Shown here piece by piece: positions 35,702 to 45,077 of a DNA stretch of 64,000 nucleotides. The notes beneath the pieces are model-generated. The model saw nothing but the letters and a program-made list of their open reading frames with translations. It did no database searches and was not told the DNA's origin. The position numbers and the translations under genes are program-made. Within the stretch, counting starts at the first letter, position 1; each line of letters starts with the position of its first letter. The DNA is from Halorubrum sp. CBA1229 (GTDB lineage Archaea; Halobacteriota; Halobacteria; Halobacteriales; Haloferacaceae), in assembly GCF_003721435.2 (NCBI RefSeq), contig NZ_CP054585.1:1426001-1490000 (forward strand). The letters run 5' to 3'.

Positions 35702-38653
35702 TCAGTCGTCGTCCGCGGCCGCGGGCTTCCGGCGGTCGTCGCGCGGCCCCGTGATGTCGACGTCGGGGAGCAGGTCGCGCAGGTACCGCCCGGTGTGCGA
35801 ATCCTCCTCGCGGGCGACTTCCTCCGGCGTCCCGCTGGCGACGAGCTCGCCGCCGCCCTCGCCGCCCTCGGGGCCGAGGTCGACGATGCGGTCGGCGTTC
35901 TTCACCAAGTCGAGCTCGTGCTCGATGACGACCACGGTGTTGCCGCCGTCGACGAGGCGGTGGAGCACGTCGATCAGCTTGCGCTCGTCCTCCTTGTGGA
36001 GCCCCGTCGTCGGCTCGTCGAGCAGGTAGAGGGTGTCGCCCGTCGCCTTCTTCCCGAGCTCCTCGGCGAGCTTCACGCGCTGGGCCTCGCCGCCGGAGAG
36101 CGTGGTGGAAGGCTGGCCGAGCTCCATGTAGCCGAGCCCCACATCCTTTAAGAGCTTCAGGCGGCGCTGGAGCCCCTGGTGGCTCTCGAAGAAGTCGTAC
36201 GCCTCGTCGACGCTCATGTCGAGCACGTCCGAGATGGTCGCGCCCTTATAAGTGACGTCGAGCGTCTCGTCGTTGTACCGGGCCCCGCCGCACTGCTCGC
36301 AGGGGACGTACACGTCCGAGAGGAAGTTCATCTCGATCTTCACGGTCCCCTGCCCGCCGCACTCCTCGCAGCGCCCGCCCTTCACGTTGAACGAGAAGCG
36401 GCCCTTCTCGTAGCCGCGGCGCTTCGCGAGCTTGGTCTCCGCGAACAGCTCGCGGACGTAGTCGAACACGTCCGTGTACGTCGCGGGGTTCGACCGGGGC
36501 GTCCGGCCGATCGGCGACTGGTCGATGAGTCGCACCGTCTCGATCCCCTCGGTCCCCTCGATCGCGTCGTGCTCGCCGGGGTCGACCGAGGTGTTGTCGT
36601 TCATCTTCCGGGCGAGGCCCTTATAAAGAACGTCGTGGACCAGCGTCGACTTCCCGGAGCCGGAGACGCCCGTGACGGTCGTCAGCGTGCCGAGGGGGAT
36701 CGACACGTCGAGGTCCGTGAGGTTGTGCTGGCGGGCGCCCCGCACCGTCAGCTCGCCGTCCGGCTCGCGGCGCTCCTCGGGGACCGGGATCTCCCTGCGG
36801 CCCGCGAGGTAGTCGGCGGTTACCGACTCGTCGGCCGCGACGATGTCGTCGAAGTCGCCCTGCGCGACCACCTCGCCGCCGCGCTTGCCGGGGCCGGGTC
36901 CCATGTCGATGATCTCGTCGGCCCGGCGCATCGTCTCCTCGTCGTGCTCGACGACGACGAGGGTGTTGCCGAGGTCCCGAAGTCCGGTGAGCGTGTCGAG
37001 CAGACGGTCGTTGTCGCGCTGGTGGAGCCCGATCGACGGCTCGTCGAGCACGTACAGCACGCCGACGAGCCCGGAGCCGACCTGGGTCGCGAGCCGGATG
37101 CGCTGGCTCTCGCCGCCCGAGAGCGTCGACGCCTCGCGGTCGAGCGTGAGGTACTCTAAGCCGACCTCCTCCATGAAGCCGAGCCGCGCGCGGATCTCTT
37201 TTAAAATCTCCTCGGCGATCGTCGTGTCGCGCTCACCGAGCCGCGCCTCCATCCCCTCGAAGTGCGCGCGGGCGTCGGCGATCGACATCCGGTTCACCTC
37301 GGTGATCGGCGTGCCGTCGACGAGGACGTGCCGCGACTGCTCTTTGAGGCGGGTGCCCTCGCACTCCGGGCACGTGGTGACGGCCATGAACTCCTCGATG
37401 TGGTCGCGGGCGCGCTCGGAGTCGGTCTCGACGTGACGGCGCTCCAGGTTCGGGATGACGCCCTCGAACCGCTCCGTCTTCTCGCGGGTGCCGTTCTTGG
37501 TGGTCCACTCGAAGTGGACGAGGTCGTCGGTGCCGTAGAGGAACTGCCGCCGAATCGCCTCGTCGAGCTCCTCGAAGGGCGTCTCCAGCGAGACGCCGAA
37601 GTGGTCGGCGACGTTGTCGAGCTGGCGGGAGTAGTAGGTGCGGTCGTAGCTCCACGGCTCGAACACGTGCTTGAGCGGTTTGGAGGGGTCAGAGATTACG
37701 AGGTCCTCGTCGACCTCCTTGGTGGAGCCGATCCCCTCGCACTCGGAACAGGCGCCGTACGGGCTGTTGAAGGAGAACGAGCGCGTCTCGATCTCGGAGA
37801 ACTGGAAGTCGGAGTTGGGGTTGCCGAGCTCCTCGGAGAACTCCACTATCAGTCGGTCGTCGCCGTCGGCGTCCTCAGCGAGCGACCCGGTCGATCGGGT
37901 GTTGGAGGCGAACGGGACGTCTTCGGGCGGGTCCGGGACGATCAGCTTGAGCGCGCCGCCGGCCTCCTCCAAGGCGGTCTCGACGGAGTCGGTGATCCGC
38001 GAGCGGGCGTCGGGCGAGACGGTCACGCGGTCGACGATCACGTCGATCGTGTGGTCGTAGTTCTGGTCGAGCTCGGGGTCGTCGAGCGTCAGGTCGACGG
38101 GCTCGCCGTCGACCTCGACGCGGGCGTACCCGTCCGAGACCAGCTCCTCGAACAGCTCCTCGAAGGCGCCCTTCTGGTCGCGCACGACCGGCGCGGCGAT
38201 CTTCGCGCGGGTCCCCTCGGGCAGTTCGAGGATCTGTTTCACCATGTCCTGGGCGGACTGCTCGCCCACCTCCTCGCCGGTGACGGGGTCGTACTGGGTA
38301 CCGATCCGGGCGTACAGCAGCCGGAGGTAGTCGTGTAGCTCGGTGACGGTTCCCACGGTCGAGCGGGGGTTGTTCGCGGCGTTCTTCTGGTCGATGGAGA
38401 TCGCGGGCGAGAGCCCCTCGACGGCCTCCACCTGCGGCTTGTCCATCTGCCCGAGGAAGTTACGGGCGTACGCCGACAGCGACTCGATGTACCGGCGCTG
38501 CCCCTCGGCGTACACCGTGTCGAACGCGAGCGACGACTTCCCCGACCCGGAGAGCCCGGTGACGACGGTGAACTCCTCGCGCGGGATCCGGACGTCGAGG
38601 TCCTTGAGGTTGTGTTCCTCGGCGCCGCGGACCTCGATGTAGTCCTTGCTCAT
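35702..38653 (-). CDS. uvrA: excinuclease ABC subunit A
   Basis: A 983-residue UvrA, near the usual bacterial length. There are two ABC ATPase modules: Walker [14 protein letters not shown] near residue 34 and [13 protein letters not shown] near 660, with signatures [13 protein letters not shown] and [13 protein letters not shown]. Zinc modules are seen as CSECEGIGS...CPECEGTRL and CEECGGQG...CEQCGG. UvrA finds helix distortions and loads UvrB for nucleotide excision repair. uvrB and uvrC are not in the window. The system is of bacterial origin but general in haloarchaea. Confidence 0.97.
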   Translation of the reverse strand: MSKDYIEVRGAEEHNLKDLDVRIPREEFTVVTGLSGSGKSSLAFDTVYAEGQRRYIESLSAYARNFLGQMDKPQVEAVEGLSPAISIDQKNAANNPRSTVGTVTELHDYLRLLYARIGTQYDPVTGEEVGEQSAQDMVKQILELPEGTRAKIAAPVVRDQKGAFEELFEELVSDGYARVEVDGEPVDLTLDDPELDQNYDHTIDVIVDRVTVSPDARSRITDSVETALEEAGGALKLIVPDPPEDVPFASNTRSTGSLAEDADGDDRLIVEFSEELGNPNSDFQFSEIETRSFSFNSPYGACSECEGIGSTKEVDEDLVISDPSKPLKHVFEPWSYDRTYYSRQLDNVADHFGVSLETPFEELDEAIRRQFLYGTDDLVHFEWTTKNGTREKTERFEGVIPNLERRHVETDSERARDHIEEFMAVTTCPECEGTRLKEQSRHVLVDGTPITEVNRMSIADARAHFEGMEARLGERDTTIAEEILKEIRARLGFMEEVGLEYLTLDREASTLSGGESQRIRLATQVGSGLVGVLYVLDEPSIGLHQRDNDRLLDTLTGLRDLGNTLVVVEHDEETMRRADEIIDMGPGPGKRGGEVVAQGDFDDIVAADESVTADYLAGRREIPVPEERREPDGELTVRGARQHNLTDLDVSIPLGTLTTVTGVSGSGKSTLVHDVLYKGLARKMNDNTSVDPGEHDAIEGTEGIETVRLIDQSPIGRTPRSNPATYTDVFDYVRELFAETKLAKRRGYEKGRFSFNVKGGRCEECGGQGTVKIEMNFLSDVYVPCEQCGGARYNDETLDVTYKGATISDVLDMSVDEAYDFFESHQGLQRRLKLLKDVGLGYMELGQPSTTLSGGEAQRVKLAEELGKKATGDTLYLLDEPTTGLHKEDERKLIDVLHRLVDGGNTVVVIEHELDLVKNADRIVDLGPEGGEGGGELVASGTPEEVAREEDSHTGRYLRDLLPDVDITGPRDDRRKPAAADDD

Positions 38654-38763
38654 TTCGTCCGCTCATAGCGTGCGCGCGCGGGAATACTCGTCGGTCCCCC
38701 GGGGGAATCACCGCCGCCGGTCGTCCGATCCCCTCAGCGCCGTTCCCTCAGCGCCCGATCCCT

Positions 38764-40995
38764 TCAGCGCCCGATGACCTTCGAGGGCGGTGAGAGGTTC
38801 CGACGCCCGCCGAACGTGACGAGGAACAGGAGGCCGACGCCGACCCCGTACGCCGCCATCAGCGGGAGCGTCGCGAGGAGCATCGTGATCACGTCCGCGG
38901 GGGTGAACACGGCGGCGAACAGCATGATCCCGACGGTGACTTCGCGCCAGCGGGTCCGGAACACGTCGTACGGGACGCCGGCGTTGTTCAGGAGGACCAT
39001 GGCGATCGGGATGTCCGCGAGGAACCCGAGCCCGATCGTCGTGTAGATGACGAGCCAGAGGAAGTCGCTCACCTGGTAGGTGATGATCATGTCCGCGAGC
39101 CGCGCGTCGGTCACGAGCCAGCCGATGAGCCCCGGCGCGACGTAGGCGTAGCCGAGCGCGAAGCCGCCGATCAGCCCGCCGAACAGCGCGCCCGTCCAGA
39201 GGTACACCTGGGTGACCCGCCCGGCGACGAAGCCGCGCTCGCGCAGGGCCGGCCACGCGTAGTAGAGCACGACCGGGAACACCGCGACGATCCCGAGCAG
39301 GATCGAGAACTTCACCATGAAGATCAGCGCCTCGACGGGGTGGAGCGTGATGATGTTAATCCCGCCCTCGATCTCCGCCGGGACGCGCCGTTCGAGGTCG
39401 TTTCGCACCGTCGCCAGCCCCCCGAGGTACAGCCACGTGAACGCGGCCGCCATCACGGCGCCGAAGACGGCGACGAGCCGGAACGACCGCGACCGCAGCG
39501 AGTCGAAGATGAACTTGACGTCCGTGTAGTAGCCGCCGATGTCGTCCTCGGCCGCCTCCTCCTCGCCGTCGGTGAGCTCGGAGAGGAACGTCGAGCTCGC
39601 GCGGGAGGTCCGGTCCTGCATCGTGCCCATCAGTCCGCCCTGGTCGCCCGCGCCGCCGGACCCGCTCGCGCCCGCGTCACCGGTTCCGTCGCCGTCCTCG
39701 CTTCCGTCCGCTCCGCCGCCGCCCTCGTTCACCTCGTCGAAGCGGTCGAGGATCGCCTGCGCCCGTTCCGGATCGTCGTCGTCGATCGCGGCCTGCGCGA
39801 GCGCGAGCGACTCCTCCTCGCCCATCTCCGCGAAGGCGTCGTCGGGGGCGGCCCGCACGCCGGCGGCGTCGAGCTCGCTCACGTCGATGGCCGCCGGGTC
39901 GCCGTACTGGTACCCCGCGCTCGTCGTGTCGAGGTCGGCGTAAACGGCCCACAGCGTCGCGACGGCGACGAACGCCAGCGCCCACACGGCGGCGTATATC
40001 CCGGCGGCGGTCGCGGGGTCGACGCCCAGGCCGGCGCCCGGCTCGAGGAACCGCCAGTCGCTGTTGGCCAGCCGGAGGAGGTCGTTGAACGCGGTCCGGC
40101 CGCCGTACTCGTAGAAGGCGTACACGAGCCCGCCGCCGAGGACGGCCGCGCCGCCGACGACGTTCCAGTGGTTCCGGACCGCGCCGAGCACGTCGATGCG
40201 GTCGGAGCTCCGCTGGGCCGTCACGACGAGCTTCGCGAGGTAGAGGCTGAAGCCGTACAAGGCGATCAGCGGGAACGCCCACATCAGCTGTGTGAACGGG
40301 TCCGGCGGCGAGAACACCGCGCCGAAGACGAAGATGGCGACGACCGCGTAGCGCCACTTGTCGCGGAACGTCTCGTACTGAACGATTCCCGAGTACGAGA
40401 GCCCGGTGATGAGGAGGGGCATCTGCCCGGCGAGCCCGAAGGAAAGCGAGAGGAAGACGATGAACTCCGTCCACATGACGATGGAGTAGGTGGGCTGGAT
40501 CCCGGCCTCCAGCCCGAAGCCGGCCAGGAAGGAGAACATGATCGGGAAGAACGCGTAGATCCCGTAGCCGACGCCGACGGTGAACAGGCCGCCGCCGAGG
40601 AGTCCGACCCCCGCGAGCTTCCAGCGCGGGATCGGCGACTGCGGCCACGCGCCGCGGGCGCGGAGCTCGTCGCGCGAGACGTAGATCAGGGGCGGAATCG
40701 CGACGATCGCGCCGACGATCAGCCCGATCTTCGCCTGCAGGAGGATCACCTCGAACGGGGTGGTCGCGATGACGTCGGCCTCGGCGGCGACCGCGGGAGA
40801 CATGTTCGACTTCGTGACGGTGTAGAGGAACTCCCAGACGTACATACGGAGCGCCCAGAACGTCGCGAGGAATCCCAGCAGGAAGACGACGAACACCTTT
40901 TGGAGGTCTTTCTGGATCGACCGGAGGAACGCCTTCGCCGACTCGCGTCCCTCCGCGAGCGACTGCTGGGTATCCTCGTCGAGGGCACTCGCCAT
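38764..40995 (-). CDS. tatCt: twin-arginine translocase TatC, tandem double form (TatCt)
   Basis: A 743-residue membrane protein made of two TatC domains in one chain, the haloarchaea-specific TatCt. Domain 1 covers about residues 20-270 and domain 2 about residues 490-740; each has six helices (for example FAFPIMFSFLAGFGLEAGIQPTY-like region in domain 1 and ALRERGFVAGRVTQVYLWTG in domain 2). Between them lie two more helices and an acidic Gly/Asp-rich linker (VNEGGGGADGSEDGDGTGD). TatC recognises twin-arginine signals at the membrane. The ATG at 40995 gives MASALDEDTQQSL. It is divergent from tatC, with only 122 bp between. Confidence 0.93.
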   Translation of the reverse strand: MASALDEDTQQSLAEGRESAKAFLRSIQKDLQKVFVVFLLGFLATFWALRMYVWEFLYTVTKSNMSPAVAAEADVIATTPFEVILLQAKIGLIVGAIVAIPPLIYVSRDELRARGAWPQSPIPRWKLAGVGLLGGGLFTVGVGYGIYAFFPIMFSFLAGFGLEAGIQPTYSIVMWTEFIVFLSLSFGLAGQMPLLITGLSYSGIVQYETFRDKWRYAVVAIFVFGAVFSPPDPFTQLMWAFPLIALYGFSLYLAKLVVTAQRSSDRIDVLGAVRNHWNVVGGAAVLGGGLVYAFYEYGGRTAFNDLLRLANSDWRFLEPGAGLGVDPATAAGIYAAVWALAFVAVATLWAVYADLDTTSAGYQYGDPAAIDVSELDAAGVRAAPDDAFAEMGEEESLALAQAAIDDDDPERAQAILDRFDEVNEGGGGADGSEDGDGTGDAGASGSGGAGDQGGLMGTMQDRTSRASSTFLSELTDGEEEAAEDDIGGYYTDVKFIFDSLRSRSFRLVAVFGAVMAAAFTWLYLGGLATVRNDLERRVPAEIEGGINIITLHPVEALIFMVKFSILLGIVAVFPVVLYYAWPALRERGFVAGRVTQVYLWTGALFGGLIGGFALGYAYVAPGLIGWLVTDARLADMIITYQVSDFLWLVIYTTIGLGFLADIPIAMVLLNNAGVPYDVFRTRWREVTVGIMLFAAVFTPADVITMLLATLPLMAAYGVGVGLLFLVTFGGRRNLSPPSKVIGR

Positions 40996-41117
40996 AGGGG
41001 AGTGGAAGTCCGTCCCCGTTATCAACCTTTTCTACCCGTCGCGTGCGGTGTGGCACCCGGTTCCTCTCGGCTCTATCCGAAAAGGCCTATAGTCGCCCGG
41101 TTGCGAACGTGAAGTGA
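40996..41117. promoter_or_regulatory. divergent promoter region of tatCt and tatC
   Basis: This 122-bp region drives both Tat genes. On the minus strand GGTTGATAACGG at 41016-41027 lies about 26 bp before the tatCt start; on the plus strand GGCCTATAGTCG at 41083-41094 lies about 28 bp before the tatC start. Both transcripts appear leaderless, so the two receptors could be expressed together. Confidence 0.55.
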
Positions 41118-42254
41118 ATGGACGACTCGGACCGGTCCCGCGACGAGCCATCGGCCCCCGAGGACGACTCGGTCGCCGACGACGCCGCCAGCGACGGCGG
41201 CGGCACCGACGCGGATGGGGACGAGCCGGACTCCGTCGGCACCGACTCCGTCGACTCCGAGGTGTCGCCGGAGGTCACGCCCGAAGTCGGCGACGTCGCC
41301 GACGACGAGGCCGCCGAGGCTTCTTCCGCGGACGACGGCGGGGACGGCGACGCGGACGACGATCCGAGGGTACCGGACGACAGCGACCCGAGCGCACCGG
41401 CCGAGGGCGAGTCGACCGAGAGCCTCGGCGACGGCGGGACGCCGGCGACGGCCGAGGACGCGGCCGCCGGAACCGTCGAGGACGCGACGATCGCGGACGA
41501 CGGCACGACCGACGACTCCTTCGAGGGGTTAGAGGCGCCCGAGTCGGACGAGGAGATGCCGCTCGCGGCCCACATCGAGGAGATGATGCGGCGGCTCGCG
41601 GTCGTCTTCCTCTTCGGCGGGCTCGCGACGCTCGTCGTGGTGACGGAGTCGACGGAGCTGATCAACTACTTCTGGAGCTACCACATCCCCGAGCCGACGA
41701 TGAATCGCCCGCGGCTGTACGGGCCCCTCGAGCTCCCGCTCACCCGGCTGAAGGTCGCCGGGCTCGCGGGCGTCGTCGTGGGACTCCCGGCGTTCGTCTA
41801 CCAGACCTACCGGTTCATGAAGCCCGGGCTCTACGAGAACGAGCGGCGCTACTACCTCGCGGCGGTCCCGACGAGCCTCGTGCTCGGCGGCATCGGCATC
41901 GCGTTCGCCCACTTCCTCGTGTTGCCCGCGATCTTCTCGTACTTCACCACCTACACCTCCGACGCCGCGACGATCGCCTTCGGGCTCGCGGAGACGTTCA
42001 ACCTGATCGTCATCATGCTCGCGTTCATGGCGATCGTCTTCCAGATCCCGCTGTTCATCATGCTCGCGATCATGATGAACCTCGTCACCCGCCAGTGGCT
42101 GGAGGCGAAGCGCCTGCTGTTCTGGGGGGCGTTCCTCGGGATCGCGTTCCTCTTCAGCCCCGACCCGACCGGGATGGCGCCCATCATCGTGACGCTCACG
42201 ATGATCGTCCTGTACGAGGGGACGCTGGCGATCCTGCGCTGGACCGGGAACTAG
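41118..42254 (+). CDS. tatC: twin-arginine translocase TatC, single form (TatCo)
   Basis: A 378-residue protein. The first 140 residues are an acidic, unstructured Asp/Glu/Ser/Gly extension; then follows a TatC core starting MPLAAHIEEMMRRLAVVFLF, with the conserved PLELPLTRLKVAGLAGVV, KPGLYENERRYYL and PLFIMLAIMMNLVTRQWLEAKR and six helices. It docks twin-arginine precursors, which in haloarchaea include most secreted proteins; two are encoded in this window. The long acidic tail should lie in the cytosol and is longer than in most TatC proteins. Confidence 0.93.
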   Translation: MDDSDRSRDEPSAPEDDSVADDAASDGGGTDADGDEPDSVGTDSVDSEVSPEVTPEVGDVADDEAAEASSADDGGDGDADDDPRVPDDSDPSAPAEGESTESLGDGGTPATAEDAAAGTVEDATIADDGTTDDSFEGLEAPESDEEMPLAAHIEEMMRRLAVVFLFGGLATLVVVTESTELINYFWSYHIPEPTMNRPRLYGPLELPLTRLKVAGLAGVVVGLPAFVYQTYRFMKPGLYENERRYYLAAVPTSLVLGGIGIAFAHFLVLPAIFSYFTTYTSDAATIAFGLAETFNLIVIMLAFMAIVFQIPLFIMLAIMMNLVTRQWLEAKRLLFWGAFLGIAFLFSPDPTGMAPIIVTLTMIVLYEGTLAILRWTGN

Positions 42255-42270
42255 ATCCGGTCTCCGTCGG

Positions 42271-42690
42271 TTGTTTATAAGTGGTCGACCGCGGAGTGCC
42301 GGTGAACGCTTCCGAAGCCCCAGCCGCTCGTTTATAAACCGTTGCCGGTGGATCCGCGACGGACTCCGCCAAATCCCCAGCCGCTCGTTTATAAATAGTT
42401 GACCGCGGATCGGCGACGAACCCCTCCAAAGCCCCAGTCGCGAGGGCGACGTACGCTCGCTGTGCTCCTCGGTCGCTCACTGCGTTCGCTCCCTGCGGTG
42501 CTTGCGTCGCCTACGTCGCCCTCGCGACTGCCCCTTTGAGTCCCACCCGGACCGCACCGCAACCGCACCTCACACCTCCCCAGCCTCGTCGGCCTCCCTT
42601 CGGTCGGCCGACTCCCTCGCGCGTGCGACTCGCGGCCTCCGCTTCGCTCCGGCCGCTCGCAGGCACGCGCCGCCGCGCCGCCGATACGCA
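42271..42690 (-). repeat. Repeat element G: structured core plus three 57-bp units, minus orientation
   Basis: Reading the minus strand from 42690, GGCGCGTGCC leads to stem 1 (GC-GA-GCGGCC, 13-nt loop, GGCCGC-GA-GT), stem 2 (GTCGGCC/GGCCGAC), the GAGGCTGGGGAGGTGTGAGG block, GGGACTCAAAGGGGCAG, and stem 3, a perfect 19-bp pair of 42512-42530 with 42435-42453 (CAGTCGCGAGGGCGACGTA-type). In stem 3 the fourth pair is T-A where A and B have C-G. Tail units begin at 42441, 42384 and 42327, exactly 57 bp apart, each with TTTATAAA. The usual TATA box before the core is degenerate here. Confidence 0.85.
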
Positions 42691-42718
42691 TTAGTCCGGA
42701 GGGAGCGATCGGCTCGGG

Positions 42719-42874
42719 ATGGTCCTCGGTCTCGTCGTTCCGGCCGCGATCTCGTTCGTGTTCGCCGCGATCGCGGCGTACGTGGGTGCCCTCCGCGCGC
42801 TGGAGGTGTATTTCGACCCGAATCAGGACAGCGTCTTTCTTATGGACGACCGCGAGCCGCCGAACCGTCGGTGA
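42719..42874 (+). CDS. small single-helix membrane protein
   Basis: A 51-residue frame starting MVLGLVVPAAISFVFAAIAA. Residues 2-24 form one hydrophobic helix; the rest (VYFDPNQDSVFLMDDREPPNRR) is polar and acidic. CGCATTAG about 28 bp before the ATG may serve as promoter, and GGAGGGAG lies 20 bp before it. No family is recognised. It is convergent with argF and ends 40 bp before it. Confidence 0.5.
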   Translation: MVLGLVVPAAISFVFAAIAAYVGALRALEVYFDPNQDSVFLMDDREPPNRR

Positions 42875-42913
42875 GGTCGCGGCGGTTCCGGATCGGTCCC
42901 GCCCGCGGCGCCC

Positions 42914-43813
42914 TCACGCCCCGCCGAGCAGTTCGACGAGCAGCGCGTTCTGCGCGTGCATCCGGTTTTCGGCCTGGTCCCAGACGAGGGCGCGGTCGGA
43001 TTCGAGTACGTCGTCGGTGACCTCCTCGCCGCGGTGCGCGGGCAGGCAGTGCATCACCTTCGCGTCGGTGCCGGCGAGCAGGTCCGCGTTCACCTGAAAC
43101 CCGTCGAAGGCGGCGAGCTTCTCCTCGCGCTGGTCTTCCTGCCCCATCGAGATCCACACGTCGGTGTAGACGACGTCGGCGCCCTCGATCGCGGTCTCCG
43201 GGTCCGTGGTCGGCGCCACGTCCGCGCCGAACTCGGCGGCGCGGTCGAAGACGGCGGGGTCCATCCCGTAGTCGGCGGGGGTGGCGACCTGCACGTCGAC
43301 GCCGGCCATCGCCGCGCCGACGACGAACGACTGCCCGACGTTGTTGCCGTCGCCGACCCACGCGACCGTGGCGTCCTCGCCGACCGTCTCGCGGATGGTG
43401 AGCAGGTCGGCGAGCGTCTGACAGGGGTGCGCCTCGTCGGTGAGCCCGTTGATGACGGGGCAGTCGGCGTACTCGGCGAGCGTCTCGACGTCGGCGTGGT
43501 CGAACAGGCGAGCCATCACCCCGTCGACGTATCGGCCGAGCACGCGCGCGGTGTCCTTCAGCGGCTCGCCGTGCCCGAGCTGGATGTCGTCCGGCCCGAG
43601 GAACATCGCGTGGCCGCCGAGCCGCGTCATCCCCGTCTCGAAGGAGACCCGGGTGCGCGTCGAGGGCTTCTCGAAGATCATCCCGAGCGTCGCGTCGCTC
43701 AGTCGGGGGTCGGTCTCGCCCGCCTTCATCGCGGCGGCGCGGTCGAGCAGCGCGTCCAGTTCGGCGGGCGTCACGTCGTCGATGTCGAGGAAGTCGTCGG
43801 TGGCGAGTGGCAT
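42914..43813 (-). CDS. argF: ornithine carbamoyltransferase
   Basis: A 299-residue enzyme that makes citrulline from ornithine and carbamoyl phosphate. The carbamoyl-phosphate loop is FEKPSTRTRVSFE, HPCQTLADL binds carbamoyl phosphate, and the ornithine loop is MHCLPAHRGEEV. It is the last gene of the arginine operon on the minus strand, 76 bp after argE, the largest gap in the operon, so an extra promoter is possible. The start MPLATDDFLDIDD is clear. Confidence 0.96.
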   Translation of the reverse strand: MPLATDDFLDIDDVTPAELDALLDRAAAMKAGETDPRLSDATLGMIFEKPSTRTRVSFETGMTRLGGHAMFLGPDDIQLGHGEPLKDTARVLGRYVDGVMARLFDHADVETLAEYADCPVINGLTDEAHPCQTLADLLTIRETVGEDATVAWVGDGNNVGQSFVVGAAMAGVDVQVATPADYGMDPAVFDRAAEFGADVAPTTDPETAIEGADVVYTDVWISMGQEDQREEKLAAFDGFQVNADLLAGTDAKVMHCLPAHRGEEVTDDVLESDRALVWDQAENRMHAQNALLVELLGGA

Positions 43814-43889
43814 CGTGTGTGGTGTGTTGGTGTGGTTCGTGGTGTCGTTCGAAAACAGATGCGTTGCGGGTCGGTGACGGGACGGGACG

Positions 43890-45077
43890 CTACAGTCGCT
43901 CGCGACAGACGTCGGTCAGGACGCTCACGGCGCGGTCCAGCTCGGAGAGCGGGAGCCGCTCGTCGGGCGCGTGGTCCAGATCGGAGTTCCCGGGGCCGTA
44001 GGTGACCATCGGGCAGTCCCACGCGGCCGCGAAGAGGTTCATGTCGCTCGTTCCGGTCTTCCGGAGCAGGCGCACGTCGCCGCCGGCGCCGCGGATCGCG
44101 ACGCGGAACGCCCGCGCCAGGCCGGTCCGGGGGCTCTCCATCACGGGGGGCATCGGGTCGCCCCAGTGCACCGACCCGGTCGAGAGCTCCGCCTCCGCGA
44201 GCTCGTGGATCTCGTCGACCGGGCGAGACGGCGGGACCCGCAGCTGGACGTCCATCGTCGTCTCCACGGCGAGCCCGTCGTCGCTCAGCCCGCCGTCGAT
44301 CGAGATGGGCTTCGTCGTCACCTGGTCGAACACCGCGGTCTCCGGGTCCTCGGGGGTGAACGCCTCCTCGACGCCGTGCCACCAGTCGATCGCGTGCTGG
44401 ATCGCGTTCGGCTCCGGCCGCGAGGAGTGGCCCGACTCGCTCGTGTTCACGTACGTCCCCTCCAGCAGGCCGCGGTAGCCGAGGGTGATCCCGGTCCAGC
44501 CGGAGGGCTCGCCGTTGATCACCGCGTCCGGCGCGTCGCGGTCGCCGATGAGGTGGCGCGCGCCGCCGGAGTCGACCTCCTCGCGGACGACGCCCGCGAA
44601 GGAGACGCCCGTCTTCACCGCCGCGACCGCCATCGAGACCAGCGGTCCCGTCGCGTCGACCGCCCCGCGACCCCACAGCACGGGCTCGCCGGGCTCGCCG
44701 ACGCGGACGTCGGACGGTTCGGGCAGCTCTCCCTCGGGGGGCGCCGACCGCACCTCGACCGGGATGTCGCCCGGGACCGTGTCGACGTGCGAGGTCAGGA
44801 GGACGGCGTCGTCGGCCGGCGCGCGGACGTTCCCGACCTCGTCGACCCACGCCTCCCGGCCGTTCGCCTCGAAGAAGTCGACGAGCCGCTCGGCCGCCCG
44901 CTCCTCCTCGCCCGACGGCGAGGGGATCGACACCATGTCGTACAGCAGCTTCCGGGCGGGCGTGTCGCAGGCCGCGGGGTAGCCGCCGCCGGCGACGACA
45001 TCGCCAGCGGACTGCTCGGCCGCCGCGTCCTCGGCCTCCGGCTCCGCGTCGCTCTCGCGTCCCTTCCCGGTCGCCAT
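43890..45077 (-). CDS. argE: [LysW]-ornithine/lysine hydrolase (M20 family)
   Basis: A 395-residue M20 zinc hydrolase. Metal and catalytic motifs are LLTSHVDTVPGD, GRGAVDATGPLV, REEVDSGGARHL and the dimer-domain ESGHSSRPEPNA, with TGTSDMN near the end. By its place in the operon it frees ornithine (or lysine) from the LysW carrier, the LysK/ArgE step. The ATG shares its A with the argD stop (TGATG). The first 35 residues are an acidic extension (AEPEAEDAAAEQSAGD) not found in Thermus LysK. Confidence 0.92.
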   Translation of the reverse strand: MATGKGRESDAEPEAEDAAAEQSAGDVVAGGGYPAACDTPARKLLYDMVSIPSPSGEEERAAERLVDFFEANGREAWVDEVGNVRAPADDAVLLTSHVDTVPGDIPVEVRSAPPEGELPEPSDVRVGEPGEPVLWGRGAVDATGPLVSMAVAAVKTGVSFAGVVREEVDSGGARHLIGDRDAPDAVINGEPSGWTGITLGYRGLLEGTYVNTSESGHSSRPEPNAIQHAIDWWHGVEEAFTPEDPETAVFDQVTTKPISIDGGLSDDGLAVETTMDVQLRVPPSRPVDEIHELAEAELSTGSVHWGDPMPPVMESPRTGLARAFRVAIRGAGGDVRLLRKTGTSDMNLFAAAWDCPMVTYGPGNSDLDHAPDERLPLSELDRAVSVLTDVCRERL

